Shown piece by piece: positions 33,741 through 40,799 of a stretch of 64,000 nucleotides of DNA; position 1 is the first letter of the stretch, and every line of letters begins with the position of its first letter. A program made the position numbers and the translations under genes. The notes below the pieces were generated by a model, which had not been told where the DNA came from, searched no databases, and was given only the letters and a program-made list of their open reading frames with translations. The stretch comes from Mycobacterium colombiense (GTDB taxonomy: Bacteria > Actinomycetota > Actinomycetes > Mycobacteriales > Mycobacteriaceae), in NCBI RefSeq assembly GCF_001953985.1, contig NZ_MBEI01000058.1, forward strand, positions 1-64,000, read 5' to 3'.

Positions 33741-34571
33741 CTACGAGTCCGCGAAATTGACGTCCTTCGTGACTGCCTTCCACTCCTCGATCGACGCCGA
33801 CATCGCAGTGATCTTGTCCCGCATGGCCTTCAGCACGTCGCGGCCCAGCAGCAGCCGCAGCGGCGGTTCGTCGAGCGTGGTCACCATCAGCACCGCGTCG
33901 GCCACCTTCTTCGGGTCGCCGGGCAGGTGGTCGGCGAACTGCTTGATCAGGTCCTTGCGCGCGGCCACGTCGGCGTAGTCGGAGATCGGGCTGCCGGATT
34001 CCTTCATCGATCGCGTCGCCCAATCGGTGCGGAACGCGCCCGGCTCGATCGCGGTCACCTTGATGCCCAGCGGGCGCACCTCGGCGGCCAGCGCCTCGGT
34101 CACCGCCTCCAGCGCGAACTTGGTCGACGAGTAATAGGCGTTGGGCGGATTGGCCACCAGACCGGTCATCGAGGAGATGTTGATGATGTGCCCCGACCCG
34201 CGGGCGCGCATGGCCGGCAGCACCGCCTTGATCATGTCGACGGCACCGAAGTAATTGACGTCGAACAACTTTCGCACCTCGGCGTCCTCGCCCTCTTCGA
34301 CCGAGGACAGGTAGCCGTGGCCGGCGTTGTTGACCAGGACGTCGATTCCGCCGAATGCCTGGTCGGCCGCCGACACCGCCGCCGCGATCTGGGCTGCGTC
34401 GGTCACGTCGAGGGGCACCGCGACGGCCCGATCCCCGAACTCGTCGGCGATGTCGGCCACCGCCTCGACCCGCCGTGCGGTCACCACCACGCTGTGGCCG
34501 GCTTGCAGCGCGGCGCGCGCGATCTCGCGTCCAAAGCCGGTGGAGCATCCCGTGATCAGCCAGCGCGCCAT
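33741..34571 (-). CDS. Short-chain dehydrogenase/reductase
   Basis: Classical SDR of 276 aa. Cofactor motif TGCSTGFG (7-14) with TARR after strand 2, suggesting NADP(H). NNAG (81-84), a Ser near 133 and Tyr147-x3-Lys151 complete the catalytic set. The sequence resembles the oxidoreductase group acting on alcohols, ketones or sterol-like substrates; substrate unknown. It is the last gene of a four-gene minus-strand operon, 2 bp after the DUF1214 gene. Confidence 0.9.
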   Translation of the reverse strand: MARWLITGCSTGFGREIARAALQAGHSVVVTARRVEAVADIADEFGDRAVAVPLDVTDAAQIAAAVSAADQAFGGIDVLVNNAGHGYLSSVEEGEDAEVRKLFDVNYFGAVDMIKAVLPAMRARGSGHIINISSMTGLVANPPNAYYSSTKFALEAVTEALAAEVRPLGIKVTAIEPGAFRTDWATRSMKESGSPISDYADVAARKDLIKQFADHLPGDPKKVADAVLMVTTLDEPPLRLLLGRDVLKAMRDKITAMSASIEEWKAVTKDVNFADS

Positions 34572-34573
34572 CG

Positions 34574-35818
34574 TCAGATCGTCCCTTCCGGCAGGCGGCG
34601 CAGATAGGCCGCGCGCCGCTGCGCCAGTTCGGTGGCCCGCTGCTGCTCGCTCACCCGCGGCAGGTGCGGCACCTCGGCGTCGAGCCGGTCCAGCTTGATC
34701 ACCCGCCCGCGCGCGCCGAGGTTTTCCCGCGGACCGCCCTCGCCGAACTCCGCCATGCGCAGGGTCAAGATGGCCTCCCGCAGACCGTCGGAGTCGATCC
34801 AGTTCGCCACGCCGGGATCGACGGGGGAGATCACATAGGTGTACGAGCCGTCCTCGCCTGCCACCGACTGCGCCTTGTTGAGGCTGCCGGTGCGGTCGAC
34901 GAGATCGAGCGTGGTGCCCCAGATGTTGCTCAGCGGCACCGTGAAGTATTCGGCGCCACCGTCGTTCAGGTCCACGACGAAAACCTCGTCGGGGGCGAGG
35001 TCGAACCGGCCCATGACGTAGACCTGGTTGCGCATCGCGCCGACCTTGTCGGCCGACCAGGCGAGGTTGAAGTGGTTGGCGGGCATCTTGTAGACGCCGT
35101 GGCTGAGCTTGCCGGTGAAGTTCGCGAAGTAGTCCATCATCGCGGCCGTGGCCTCGGCCTGCTCGTCGAGTGTGCGCGCCGGGGTGGCCGGCGGCCCGCC
35201 AAGCCGTTGCACCTCAATGTGATTGGGGTCGTCGCGGCCCCAGTCCAGCAGCACGTCGCGGATGTAGAACTCGTGGGCTTGCGCCGTGGTCTGCACGTGG
35301 TTGGGCCGACCGTTGGCGGGGTCGGCGTCGACGGTGATGGTGTAGCTGCCATCGGAGTCGACCTGCATGGTGCGGCCGTTGAGTACGGCGACCGTGCCCA
35401 TGTGCGCATCCCACAGCGTGAAGTAGTTCTCGGTCATGCGGTGTTCGCCCACCCGGCCGCGGATCTCGTAGCGCTCGTCGCCCGAGATCGGGATCACCCG
35501 GTACACGCTGTCGGGATTGTCGATGCCCCAACGTGATCCGGGGATGCGGCGGCCGTCCACCGGGTGGGCGAGCCGGGTGATGCAGCTGACCTTCGGCCGC
35601 AGCTTGTCCTGATTGGACGACCAAACCGCCGCCGAGAACATCACCTCGGCGAACGCCTCGTCGAACCGTTCCCGCATCGCGTCCGACGCCCTGGCCCGGC
35701 CCAGCCAGGTCTCGGCGACGCTTCGGTAGGCGGCCTTGACGGTAGGGTGCTCGATCAGGTCGAGGGCTGCCAGCTCCTGTTCGTGCTGGGACACGGTCGC
35801 GACCGGGTGGTCAGGCAT
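34574..35818 (-). CDS. DUF1214 domain protein
   Basis: 414-aa protein of unknown function. The C-terminal half carries a DUF1214-like region (FTVPLSNIWGTTLDLVDRTG, SYTYVISPVDPGVANWIDS, GLREAILTLRMAEF). The N-terminal half is related to uncharacterised actinobacterial proteins (YFTLWDAHMGTVAVLNGR). No signal peptide is seen. ATG 35818 is selected because GGAGGA lies 8 nt upstream; the open frame continues nine codons further. It overlaps the sulfotransferase stop by 8 nt, so it is tightly co-translated. Confidence 0.85.
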   Translation of the reverse strand: MPDHPVATVSQHEQELAALDLIEHPTVKAAYRSVAETWLGRARASDAMRERFDEAFAEVMFSAAVWSSNQDKLRPKVSCITRLAHPVDGRRIPGSRWGIDNPDSVYRVIPISGDERYEIRGRVGEHRMTENYFTLWDAHMGTVAVLNGRTMQVDSDGSYTITVDADPANGRPNHVQTTAQAHEFYIRDVLLDWGRDDPNHIEVQRLGGPPATPARTLDEQAEATAAMMDYFANFTGKLSHGVYKMPANHFNLAWSADKVGAMRNQVYVMGRFDLAPDEVFVVDLNDGGAEYFTVPLSNIWGTTLDLVDRTGSLNKAQSVAGEDGSYTYVISPVDPGVANWIDSDGLREAILTLRMAEFGEGGPRENLGARGRVIKLDRLDAEVPHLPRVSEQQRATELAQRRAAYLRRLPEGTI

Positions 35819-37028
35819 GTGCTGTTCCTCCGATGTGCTGTCCAAAACGCCTGTTGTACAACGTGAATCGCTCGTCGACCTGCTCGGGACGCAGTCCGTA
35901 GGCGTCCAGCCCGTAGGGCGGGCGCGGCAGCTCCCGGGGGCGGTGCGCCAGCCAGCGCCGCATCGCCTCCTCGGCGTCTACCGTCAGCGCCAGCCCGATG
36001 GCGTCGTAGACGCGGGCCACCTGACCGATCGGATCGGCCACCGCCTCGTCGAATCCGATGTCGGTGACCACGGCGCCCTCATCGGTCCAGCCGTCGCGGA
36101 CCGTCATCGCCCGATCGTTGGTCCAGCCCATCCGCTGCAACCATTGCGCACCGACCCGGTGCGCGTCGACGGTATCGGCGTGCATCGCGTGCAGGGTCGC
36201 ATTGAGGCTGGCCCCCGACGCGATCGTGGTGCGCGGGTCGCGATGCATGTGCACGATATGCAGGTCGGGAAACCGCGCCCGCAGCAGGTCCAGATATCCA
36301 AGGTGCGCAGGCGATTTGAGCACCCAGCGCCAAGGCGGCAGAGCCGCCTCGGCAAGACTTTGCCGTTTCTGCCACTGCAGGAACTGCAGCATGCGGTGCA
36401 GATAGTCGTAGGCGGGGGAGAAGTCCTGCTCGTCGAGCCAGGACCGGTAGTGCGGCAGGTGCGCGCCCGATTCGGGGACGTGCGACAGGAACGCGTCGGC
36501 CAGAAAGACGATCTCCTCCTCGGCCTCCCGCGCGTACATCGGGTGGATGGAGAACAATTCGGGCGCCAGTTCGCGTGACTTCGCTTCTCGCGCTTCGCTG
36601 ATCGCGATCCTCGGATCAGGCGCGTCGGTGAACCGGTGGTCCAGCCGTGGCGCGGCCTCGACCACTTCCCAGCCGTAGGCGCAGACGAAGCGCGGGTCCG
36701 CGGCCAGCAGCCGCTGCAGCAGCGTGGTGCCGCTGCGCATCATCCCGACGACGACGATCGGCGCGGCCACCCGCTCGTCGAGGATCTCCGGATGCCGGCG
36801 GATCCACTCCTGCGCGCGCAGCCGCATCCGCAGGCTGTGCACGATGCCCGACCGCAGGATGTGCACGCCGATGGCGTTGAGGTCGGCGCGGGCATAGTCG
36901 GCCAGCAACACGGCCAGCGGGCCCTCGAATTCGCCGGGGCCCCAATCGGTGAGGCCTTCCTTGCGTTGCGCATCGGCCAGCACGGCGGCCGGGTCGAACG
37001 GGCCGTCGGACGCGCTCGCGGATGCCAC
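35811..37028 (-). CDS. PAPS-dependent sulfotransferase family protein
   Basis: 405-aa Stf-type sulfotransferase. The 5'-phosphosulfate-binding loop MMRSGTTLLQRLLAADP is at residues 96-112. WVLKSPAHLG (235-244) and HMHRDPRTTIASGAS (260-274) supply the conserved Lys/His and 3'-phosphate-binding Arg and Ser. It should transfer sulfate from PAPS to a small hydroxylated acceptor or glycolipid; the acceptor is unknown. GTG 37028 lies 3 bp after the NTF2-like gene. Its company of SDRs suggests that the acceptor alcohol is also oxidised or reduced by this locus. Confidence 0.9.
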   Translation of the reverse strand: MASASASDGPFDPAAVLADAQRKEGLTDWGPGEFEGPLAVLLADYARADLNAIGVHILRSGIVHSLRMRLRAQEWIRRHPEILDERVAAPIVVVGMMRSGTTLLQRLLAADPRFVCAYGWEVVEAAPRLDHRFTDAPDPRIAISEAREAKSRELAPELFSIHPMYAREAEEEIVFLADAFLSHVPESGAHLPHYRSWLDEQDFSPAYDYLHRMLQFLQWQKRQSLAEAALPPWRWVLKSPAHLGYLDLLRARFPDLHIVHMHRDPRTTIASGASLNATLHAMHADTVDAHRVGAQWLQRMGWTNDRAMTVRDGWTDEGAVVTDIGFDEAVADPIGQVARVYDAIGLALTVDAEEAMRRWLAHRPRELPRPPYGLDAYGLRPEQVDERFTLYNRRFGQHIGGTAHA

Positions 37029-37031
37029 GGG

Positions 37032-37475
37032 TCAGAACTTCAGGTGCTGGCTGACGTCGCCGACCTGGTCGACGAACATGGTGCGGCTGTCGAAGCGCCA
37101 GGCCCCGTCCACGCGGTGAAACGTGTCCTTGTAATGCCCGGTCACGATGACCTGCAGCGGCAGCTCCGGGGTGGCCTGCGTGACGCAGTAATACGAGGTG
37201 CTCCGCGCGGTGCCGGCGGCCTCGTCGATGTAGAGCTGCACGTTGGTCGTGTTGTGTTTGGTCTTCGGGGTGCCGTCCTCGTAGATCCGGGTGGCCATGT
37301 CATACATCTCCCGCACCCGGGCGGAACCGGCGAACACCGTCTCGGGCGGGCCGTCCTCCATCCCGCAGATGCGGCCGTGCTCGAAGAGCCGGGCCACGCC
37401 GTCCAGATCGCCGCCGTCGAGAAGCTGCGCATAGGTGTAGATGAGGTTGGTGATCTCGGTGGCGCTGTCACTCAT
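37032..37475 (-). CDS. SnoaL/NTF2-like protein
   Basis: 147-aa cone-shaped alpha+beta barrel family protein (EITNLIYTYAQLLDGGDLDGVARLF at the N-terminus; VTGHYKDTFHRVDGAWRF near the C-terminus). Members are ketosteroid isomerases, dehydratases, ring-hydroxylase small subunits or binding proteins. ATG 37475 has a GAGG Shine-Dalgarno about 10 nt upstream; the longer open frame to 37517 lacks one. It is the first gene of the minus-strand operon, divergent from the SDR at 37571 with a 95-bp gap. Confidence 0.87.
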   Translation of the reverse strand: MSDSATEITNLIYTYAQLLDGGDLDGVARLFEHGRICGMEDGPPETVFAGSARVREMYDMATRIYEDGTPKTKHNTTNVQLYIDEAAGTARSTSYYCVTQATPELPLQVIVTGHYKDTFHRVDGAWRFDSRTMFVDQVGDVSQHLKF

Positions 37476-37556
37476 TGTCGAACCGCCTCGGGAGTCTTCC
37501 GCTGTGTTCCGCAACAATGTTGGCAGAACCGGTCCAACTTACATAGAACCGACCAT

Positions 37557-37562
37557 TACTCT
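37557..37562 (+). promoter_or_regulatory. -10 hexamer of the plus-strand SDR operon
   Basis: TACTCT is 8 nt before GTG 37571. There is no Shine-Dalgarno, so a leaderless start is likely. It lies in the 95-bp shared gap between the two accessory operons. Confidence 0.5.
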
Positions 37563-37570
37563 TGATCGCC

Positions 37571-38470
37571 GTGACCTTACCGTGGACGCCGAGCAGGCTC
37601 GGCAACCTCACCGGCAAACGCGTGATCGTGACCGGAGCGACCAACGGCGTCGGGCTCGGCACCGCGCGGGCGCTGGCCAAAGCCGGTGCGCACGTGATCC
37701 TGGCCGTGCGCAACACCCAGCTCGGCGAGCAACGCGCCGCCGAAATTTCTGCGATGGGCGGCTCGACCGCCGTGGTCAAGCTCGACCTCGCCGACCTGTC
37801 GTCGGTGCGCGCGTTCGCGGGCCTGATCGATAAGCCGGTGGACATCCTGATCAACAACGCCGGCGCCCTGACCGACCGGCGCACCGAGACGGTCGACGGC
37901 TTCGAGATGACGCTGGGCACCAACCTGCTCGGGCCCTTCGCCCTGACCAATCTGCTGCTGGGAAAGGTGCGCTCGCAGATCATCAACGTCGGCTCCGACG
38001 CGCACCGGTCGGCGACACTGCGGCTCGACGACCCGCACCTGCGTCAGCACAAGTGGACGCGGTTGGGCGCCTACGCGCAGTCGAAGCTCGCGGTCATGCT
38101 GTGGGGGCTGGAGCTGGACCGCAGGCTGCGCGCCGCCGGATCGCCGATCGTCACGCAGCTGACCCACCCGGGCTGGGTGGCCTCCAACCTGTCGAACCTG
38201 GGCGACTCGCCGCTGATGTCGCTGGCCCACAAGGGGGTCAAGGCGGTGGCCGACCGGTTGGCCAACGACATCGACGAGGGTGCGGCGCCCACGCTCTACT
38301 GCATCAGCGAGCCGATTCCACCCGGCAGCTACGTCGGGGTCAGCGGCAGGTTCGGGCTGCGCGGCGGCCCGGTGCTCATCGGCCGCACGCAGCTGGCATG
38401 CGATTACGACACCGCCGGGCGCTTGGTGGCCTTCGCCGAGCGCGAGACCGGCACGACACTGGAGGTGTAG
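37571..38470 (+). CDS. Short-chain dehydrogenase, retinol-dehydrogenase-like
   Basis: SDR of 299 aa. TGATNGVG at 21-28, AVRN after strand 2, NNAG at 95-98 and Tyr168-x3-Lys172 (YAQSK). VGSDAH and THPGWVASNL are typical of the WWOX/retinol-dehydrogenase-like group acting on hydrophobic alcohols. GTG 37571 is preferred over the upstream TTG 37562 because of the -10 spacing. It is followed after 2 bp by the mycofactocin-type SDR. Confidence 0.88.
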   Translation: MTLPWTPSRLGNLTGKRVIVTGATNGVGLGTARALAKAGAHVILAVRNTQLGEQRAAEISAMGGSTAVVKLDLADLSSVRAFAGLIDKPVDILINNAGALTDRRTETVDGFEMTLGTNLLGPFALTNLLLGKVRSQIINVGSDAHRSATLRLDDPHLRQHKWTRLGAYAQSKLAVMLWGLELDRRLRAAGSPIVTQLTHPGWVASNLSNLGDSPLMSLAHKGVKAVADRLANDIDEGAAPTLYCISEPIPPGSYVGVSGRFGLRGGPVLIGRTQLACDYDTAGRLVAFAERETGTTLEV

Positions 38471-38472
38471 TC

Positions 38473-39294
38473 ATGGGTGAATTCGACGACACGGTTGCCG
38501 TGATCACCGGCGCCGCGCGCGGCCAGGGCCGCAGCCACGCCGTGGCGCTGGCCGAGCAGGGCGCCGACATCATCGCCGTCGACATCTGCGCCGATCTCGA
38601 GGCCATCCCGTACTCGTTGGGAACCAAGGCCGACCTCGAGGAGACCGTCCGGCTGGTCGAAGCCGCCGGGCGCAAGGCCGTGCCCGTCGTCGCCGACGTC
38701 CGCGACCTGGCACAGCTGGAGGCCGGGGTGCAGGGCGCGATCGACGTCATCGGAGAGGTGGACATCGTCATCGCCAACGCGGGAGTGGTCGCGATCGGTG
38801 ACGCCGACGCCCATTCCGAGCCGGTGTTCAACTCGATCGTGGACACGAATCTCAAGGGGGTCTGGCACACGCTGCTCGCGACGGTGCCGTCGATCATCCG
38901 CAAGGGCCGGGGCGGCTCGATCGTGATGATCAGCTCGTCGCAGGGTCTGACCGGGCGGGGCGGCGACGGCAGTTCCGCGATGTTCGCCTACGCCGCATCC
39001 AAGCACGGCGTGGTGGGGTTGATGCGTTCGGCCGCCAATGCCTATGCGCCACACAAGATCAGGGTCAACTCCATCCACCCGGCCGGTGTCATGACGCCGA
39101 TGATCCTCAACGACTTCGTCGTCAACCGCATGCTGGAGAACCCGAATCCTGCCGTCTCCCAGATGCTGCTGCCGGACGTGCCGCTGGTCGAAGCGCAGGA
39201 CGTGACCGAGGCGGTGCTGTGGCTGGCCGGCCCGAAAGCACGTTATGTGACGGGCGTGTCGGTGCCCGTCGACGCCGGGCACATCGTGATGTAG
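38473..39294 (+). CDS. Mycofactocin-coupled SDR family oxidoreductase
   Basis: SDR of 273 aa. TGAARGQGRSHAVALAEQGAD (12-32), NAG (102-104), Tyr173-x3-Lys177 and Ser near 155. The extra segment after strand 2 (about residues 38-62, DICADLEAIPYSLGTKADLE) is the hallmark of SDRs with non-exchangeable NADH that pass electrons to the peptide-derived cofactor mycofactocin. mft genes are not in the window. GGAGGT 6 nt before ATG 38473 gives strong translation. The substrate is probably an alcohol shared with the neighbouring genes. Confidence 0.9.
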   Translation: MGEFDDTVAVITGAARGQGRSHAVALAEQGADIIAVDICADLEAIPYSLGTKADLEETVRLVEAAGRKAVPVVADVRDLAQLEAGVQGAIDVIGEVDIVIANAGVVAIGDADAHSEPVFNSIVDTNLKGVWHTLLATVPSIIRKGRGGSIVMISSSQGLTGRGGDGSSAMFAYAASKHGVVGLMRSAANAYAPHKIRVNSIHPAGVMTPMILNDFVVNRMLENPNPAVSQMLLPDVPLVEAQDVTEAVLWLAGPKARYVTGVSVPVDAGHIVM

Positions 39295-39318
39295 CTGCGG
39301 CCCTAGCCCCGGACGACT

Positions 39319-39513
39319 TTAGCCCCGGACGACCTTGCCGGCCTTGATGCAGGACGTGCAGACGTTCAGACGCTGCTTGTTGCCGCCCGGACGGGCGACG
39401 ACGTGCACGGTCTGGACGTTGGGGTCCCACCGGCGGCTGGTGCGGCGGTGGGAGTGCGACACCGACTTACCGAAGCCGGGGCCTTTCCCGCAGATGTCGC
39501 ACACAGCGGCCAT
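39319..39513 (-). CDS. rpmB: 50S ribosomal protein L28, zinc-binding form
   Basis: 64-aa L28. MAAVCDICGKGPGFGKSVSH supplies one CxxC pair and LNVCTSCIKAGKV the second, so this is the zinc-binding (C+) version. Mycobacteria usually also carry a C- copy elsewhere, used under zinc starvation. GAGGAG lies about 9 nt before ATG 39513. TATTCT at 39585-39590 on the minus strand could be its -10 box. Confidence 0.95.
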   Translation of the reverse strand: MAAVCDICGKGPGFGKSVSHSHRRTSRRWDPNVQTVHVVARPGGNKQRLNVCTSCIKAGKVVRG

Positions 39514-39905
39514 TGTTCAAGCTCCTCAAATCTCGGGGGTCCGGCAATCTGGCCGGGACAGCCCAGGTTCGCCCGGGCTCAACCAGAATACCGACTGTGG
39601 TGGCAACCACCAAAACGGTCACCACCGGCAGACCCTGCGATTACGTGGGTCACGCCGGGTCGGCTGTGTGCTGGCACGCCTCGCACCGTCGACATGGAGT
39701 CGATCACAGTTGCCGGTCGGATCAGGGTTGCTCGGGCAAACCGCCGTTAGGATGGCGTCGCCGCCGATGGTCGGCGCGGTCCCGCCTCAGGCGTGGACGG
39801 CGCGCTGGCCGTGGCTGAAGTTTTCTTCCCGGTGGTGCCGGCCCGCGCGGAGTTGCGGATGAGGCTGGGAAGCAAATATCGGCAGGCTTGAGGGGAGTGC
39901 GCGGA
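39514..39905. other. 392-bp gap between rpmB and the lysozyme-like gene
   Basis: Divergent promoter region. Candidate -10 boxes are TATTCT on the minus strand (39585-39590, for rpmB) and TAGGAT on the plus strand (39748-39753). A 31-codon ORF from ATG 39767 has no recognisable features. Nothing else seen. Confidence 0.4.
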
Positions 39906-40646
39906 GTGTTTGCGCGCGCCGAAAACACCGCTGGTTGCGCCCGCGTCGAAAACCGACGGGGCTGTCCGGCGGGCGTACGACGGTTGGCATCGCGGTTGCG
40001 ACGGCTCGCGACGGCTTATCTGCTGGTGACGGCGCTGGGCAGCGTCGCTATAGGCGGTACCTCGGGTAATACCCCGGTCGCTGGCTTCGGGCCGGGCCCC
40101 AAAGCGTCGTGGACCGGCCGGGCCGGCGCCGCAGCCTCTTGGTGGCAGCCCGATGGTCGTCGTGCTGCGGTGCAGGAGGCTGCTGCCGCACCGCGCCGGA
40201 TCAAGCTGCGGGAGGTGGCTTTCGACGGTCGGGGAGCGTGGCCGGACGGACCGGAGGCGGTCCGCGGCTACCTGGAAGAGGCGCTGACGCGGATAGGCAT
40301 TACCGAGGCGCCGGCCCGCGGTCATTGGATCGAGGGAATGATGACCATCGCCGATCACGAGGCTCAGTTCCACGCGAACGCGATCAACCTGTCGGACAGC
40401 AATGCCTACGGGCCGCCCCAGCTCGACGGAGGCCCGCTACACGCGACCCGCGGGCCGTGGCAGGTGATGCCCGATACCTTCGCGGCTTTTCACCAGGCGG
40501 GGACGTCGAACTCGGCGTGGGATCCGGTGGCCGCCGCGTGCGCGTCGATCAACTATCAGATGAGTCGCTACGGGGTGAGCCGCGACGGTAGCAACCAGCG
40601 CATGCTCGTGGGACAGGCCAATCCCGGTATCAGGCAGGGCTATTAA
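39906..40646 (+). CDS. Exported SLT/lysozyme-like transglycosylase, phage tail type
   Basis: About 246 aa. An N-terminal Arg-rich stretch and hydrophobic helix (LATAYLLVTALGSVAIGG) act as signal or anchor. The C-terminal third has the layout of an SLT/lysozyme fold as found in phage tape-measure proteins: HEAQFHANAINLSDSNAYGP with Glu as probable catalytic acid, GPWQVMPDTFAAFHQAG, and INYQMSRYGVSRDGSN, ending in GIRQGY. It probably cleaves peptidoglycan, and may be a domesticated phage function. GTG 39906 follows GAGGGGA by 9 nt; TTG 39888 and GTG 39897 are alternatives. Confidence 0.75.
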   Translation: MFARAENTAGCARVENRRGCPAGVRRLASRLRRLATAYLLVTALGSVAIGGTSGNTPVAGFGPGPKASWTGRAGAAASWWQPDGRRAAVQEAAAAPRRIKLREVAFDGRGAWPDGPEAVRGYLEEALTRIGITEAPARGHWIEGMMTIADHEAQFHANAINLSDSNAYGPPQLDGGPLHATRGPWQVMPDTFAAFHQAGTSNSAWDPVAAACASINYQMSRYGVSRDGSNQRMLVGQANPGIRQGY

Positions 40647-40799
40647 GCCCGCCCGCGGTTTATCCTTGCGAAGGTGAATGGCGTCGAGGATCACCTCGAT
40701 CAGATGGATCTGATGCTCGCTGCTCAGGCTTTCGCAATGGCGCCGAGCAACTGAACGCAGCGGCTCCGTCGCACGGCTACGCTGGCGCCCACCCCGGAA

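Noticed and set aside
39767..39862. 31-codon ORF after a TAGGAT box, before the lysozyme-like gene
   Set aside because: Trp/Arg-rich, no Shine-Dalgarno and no similarity recognised; too weak to call.
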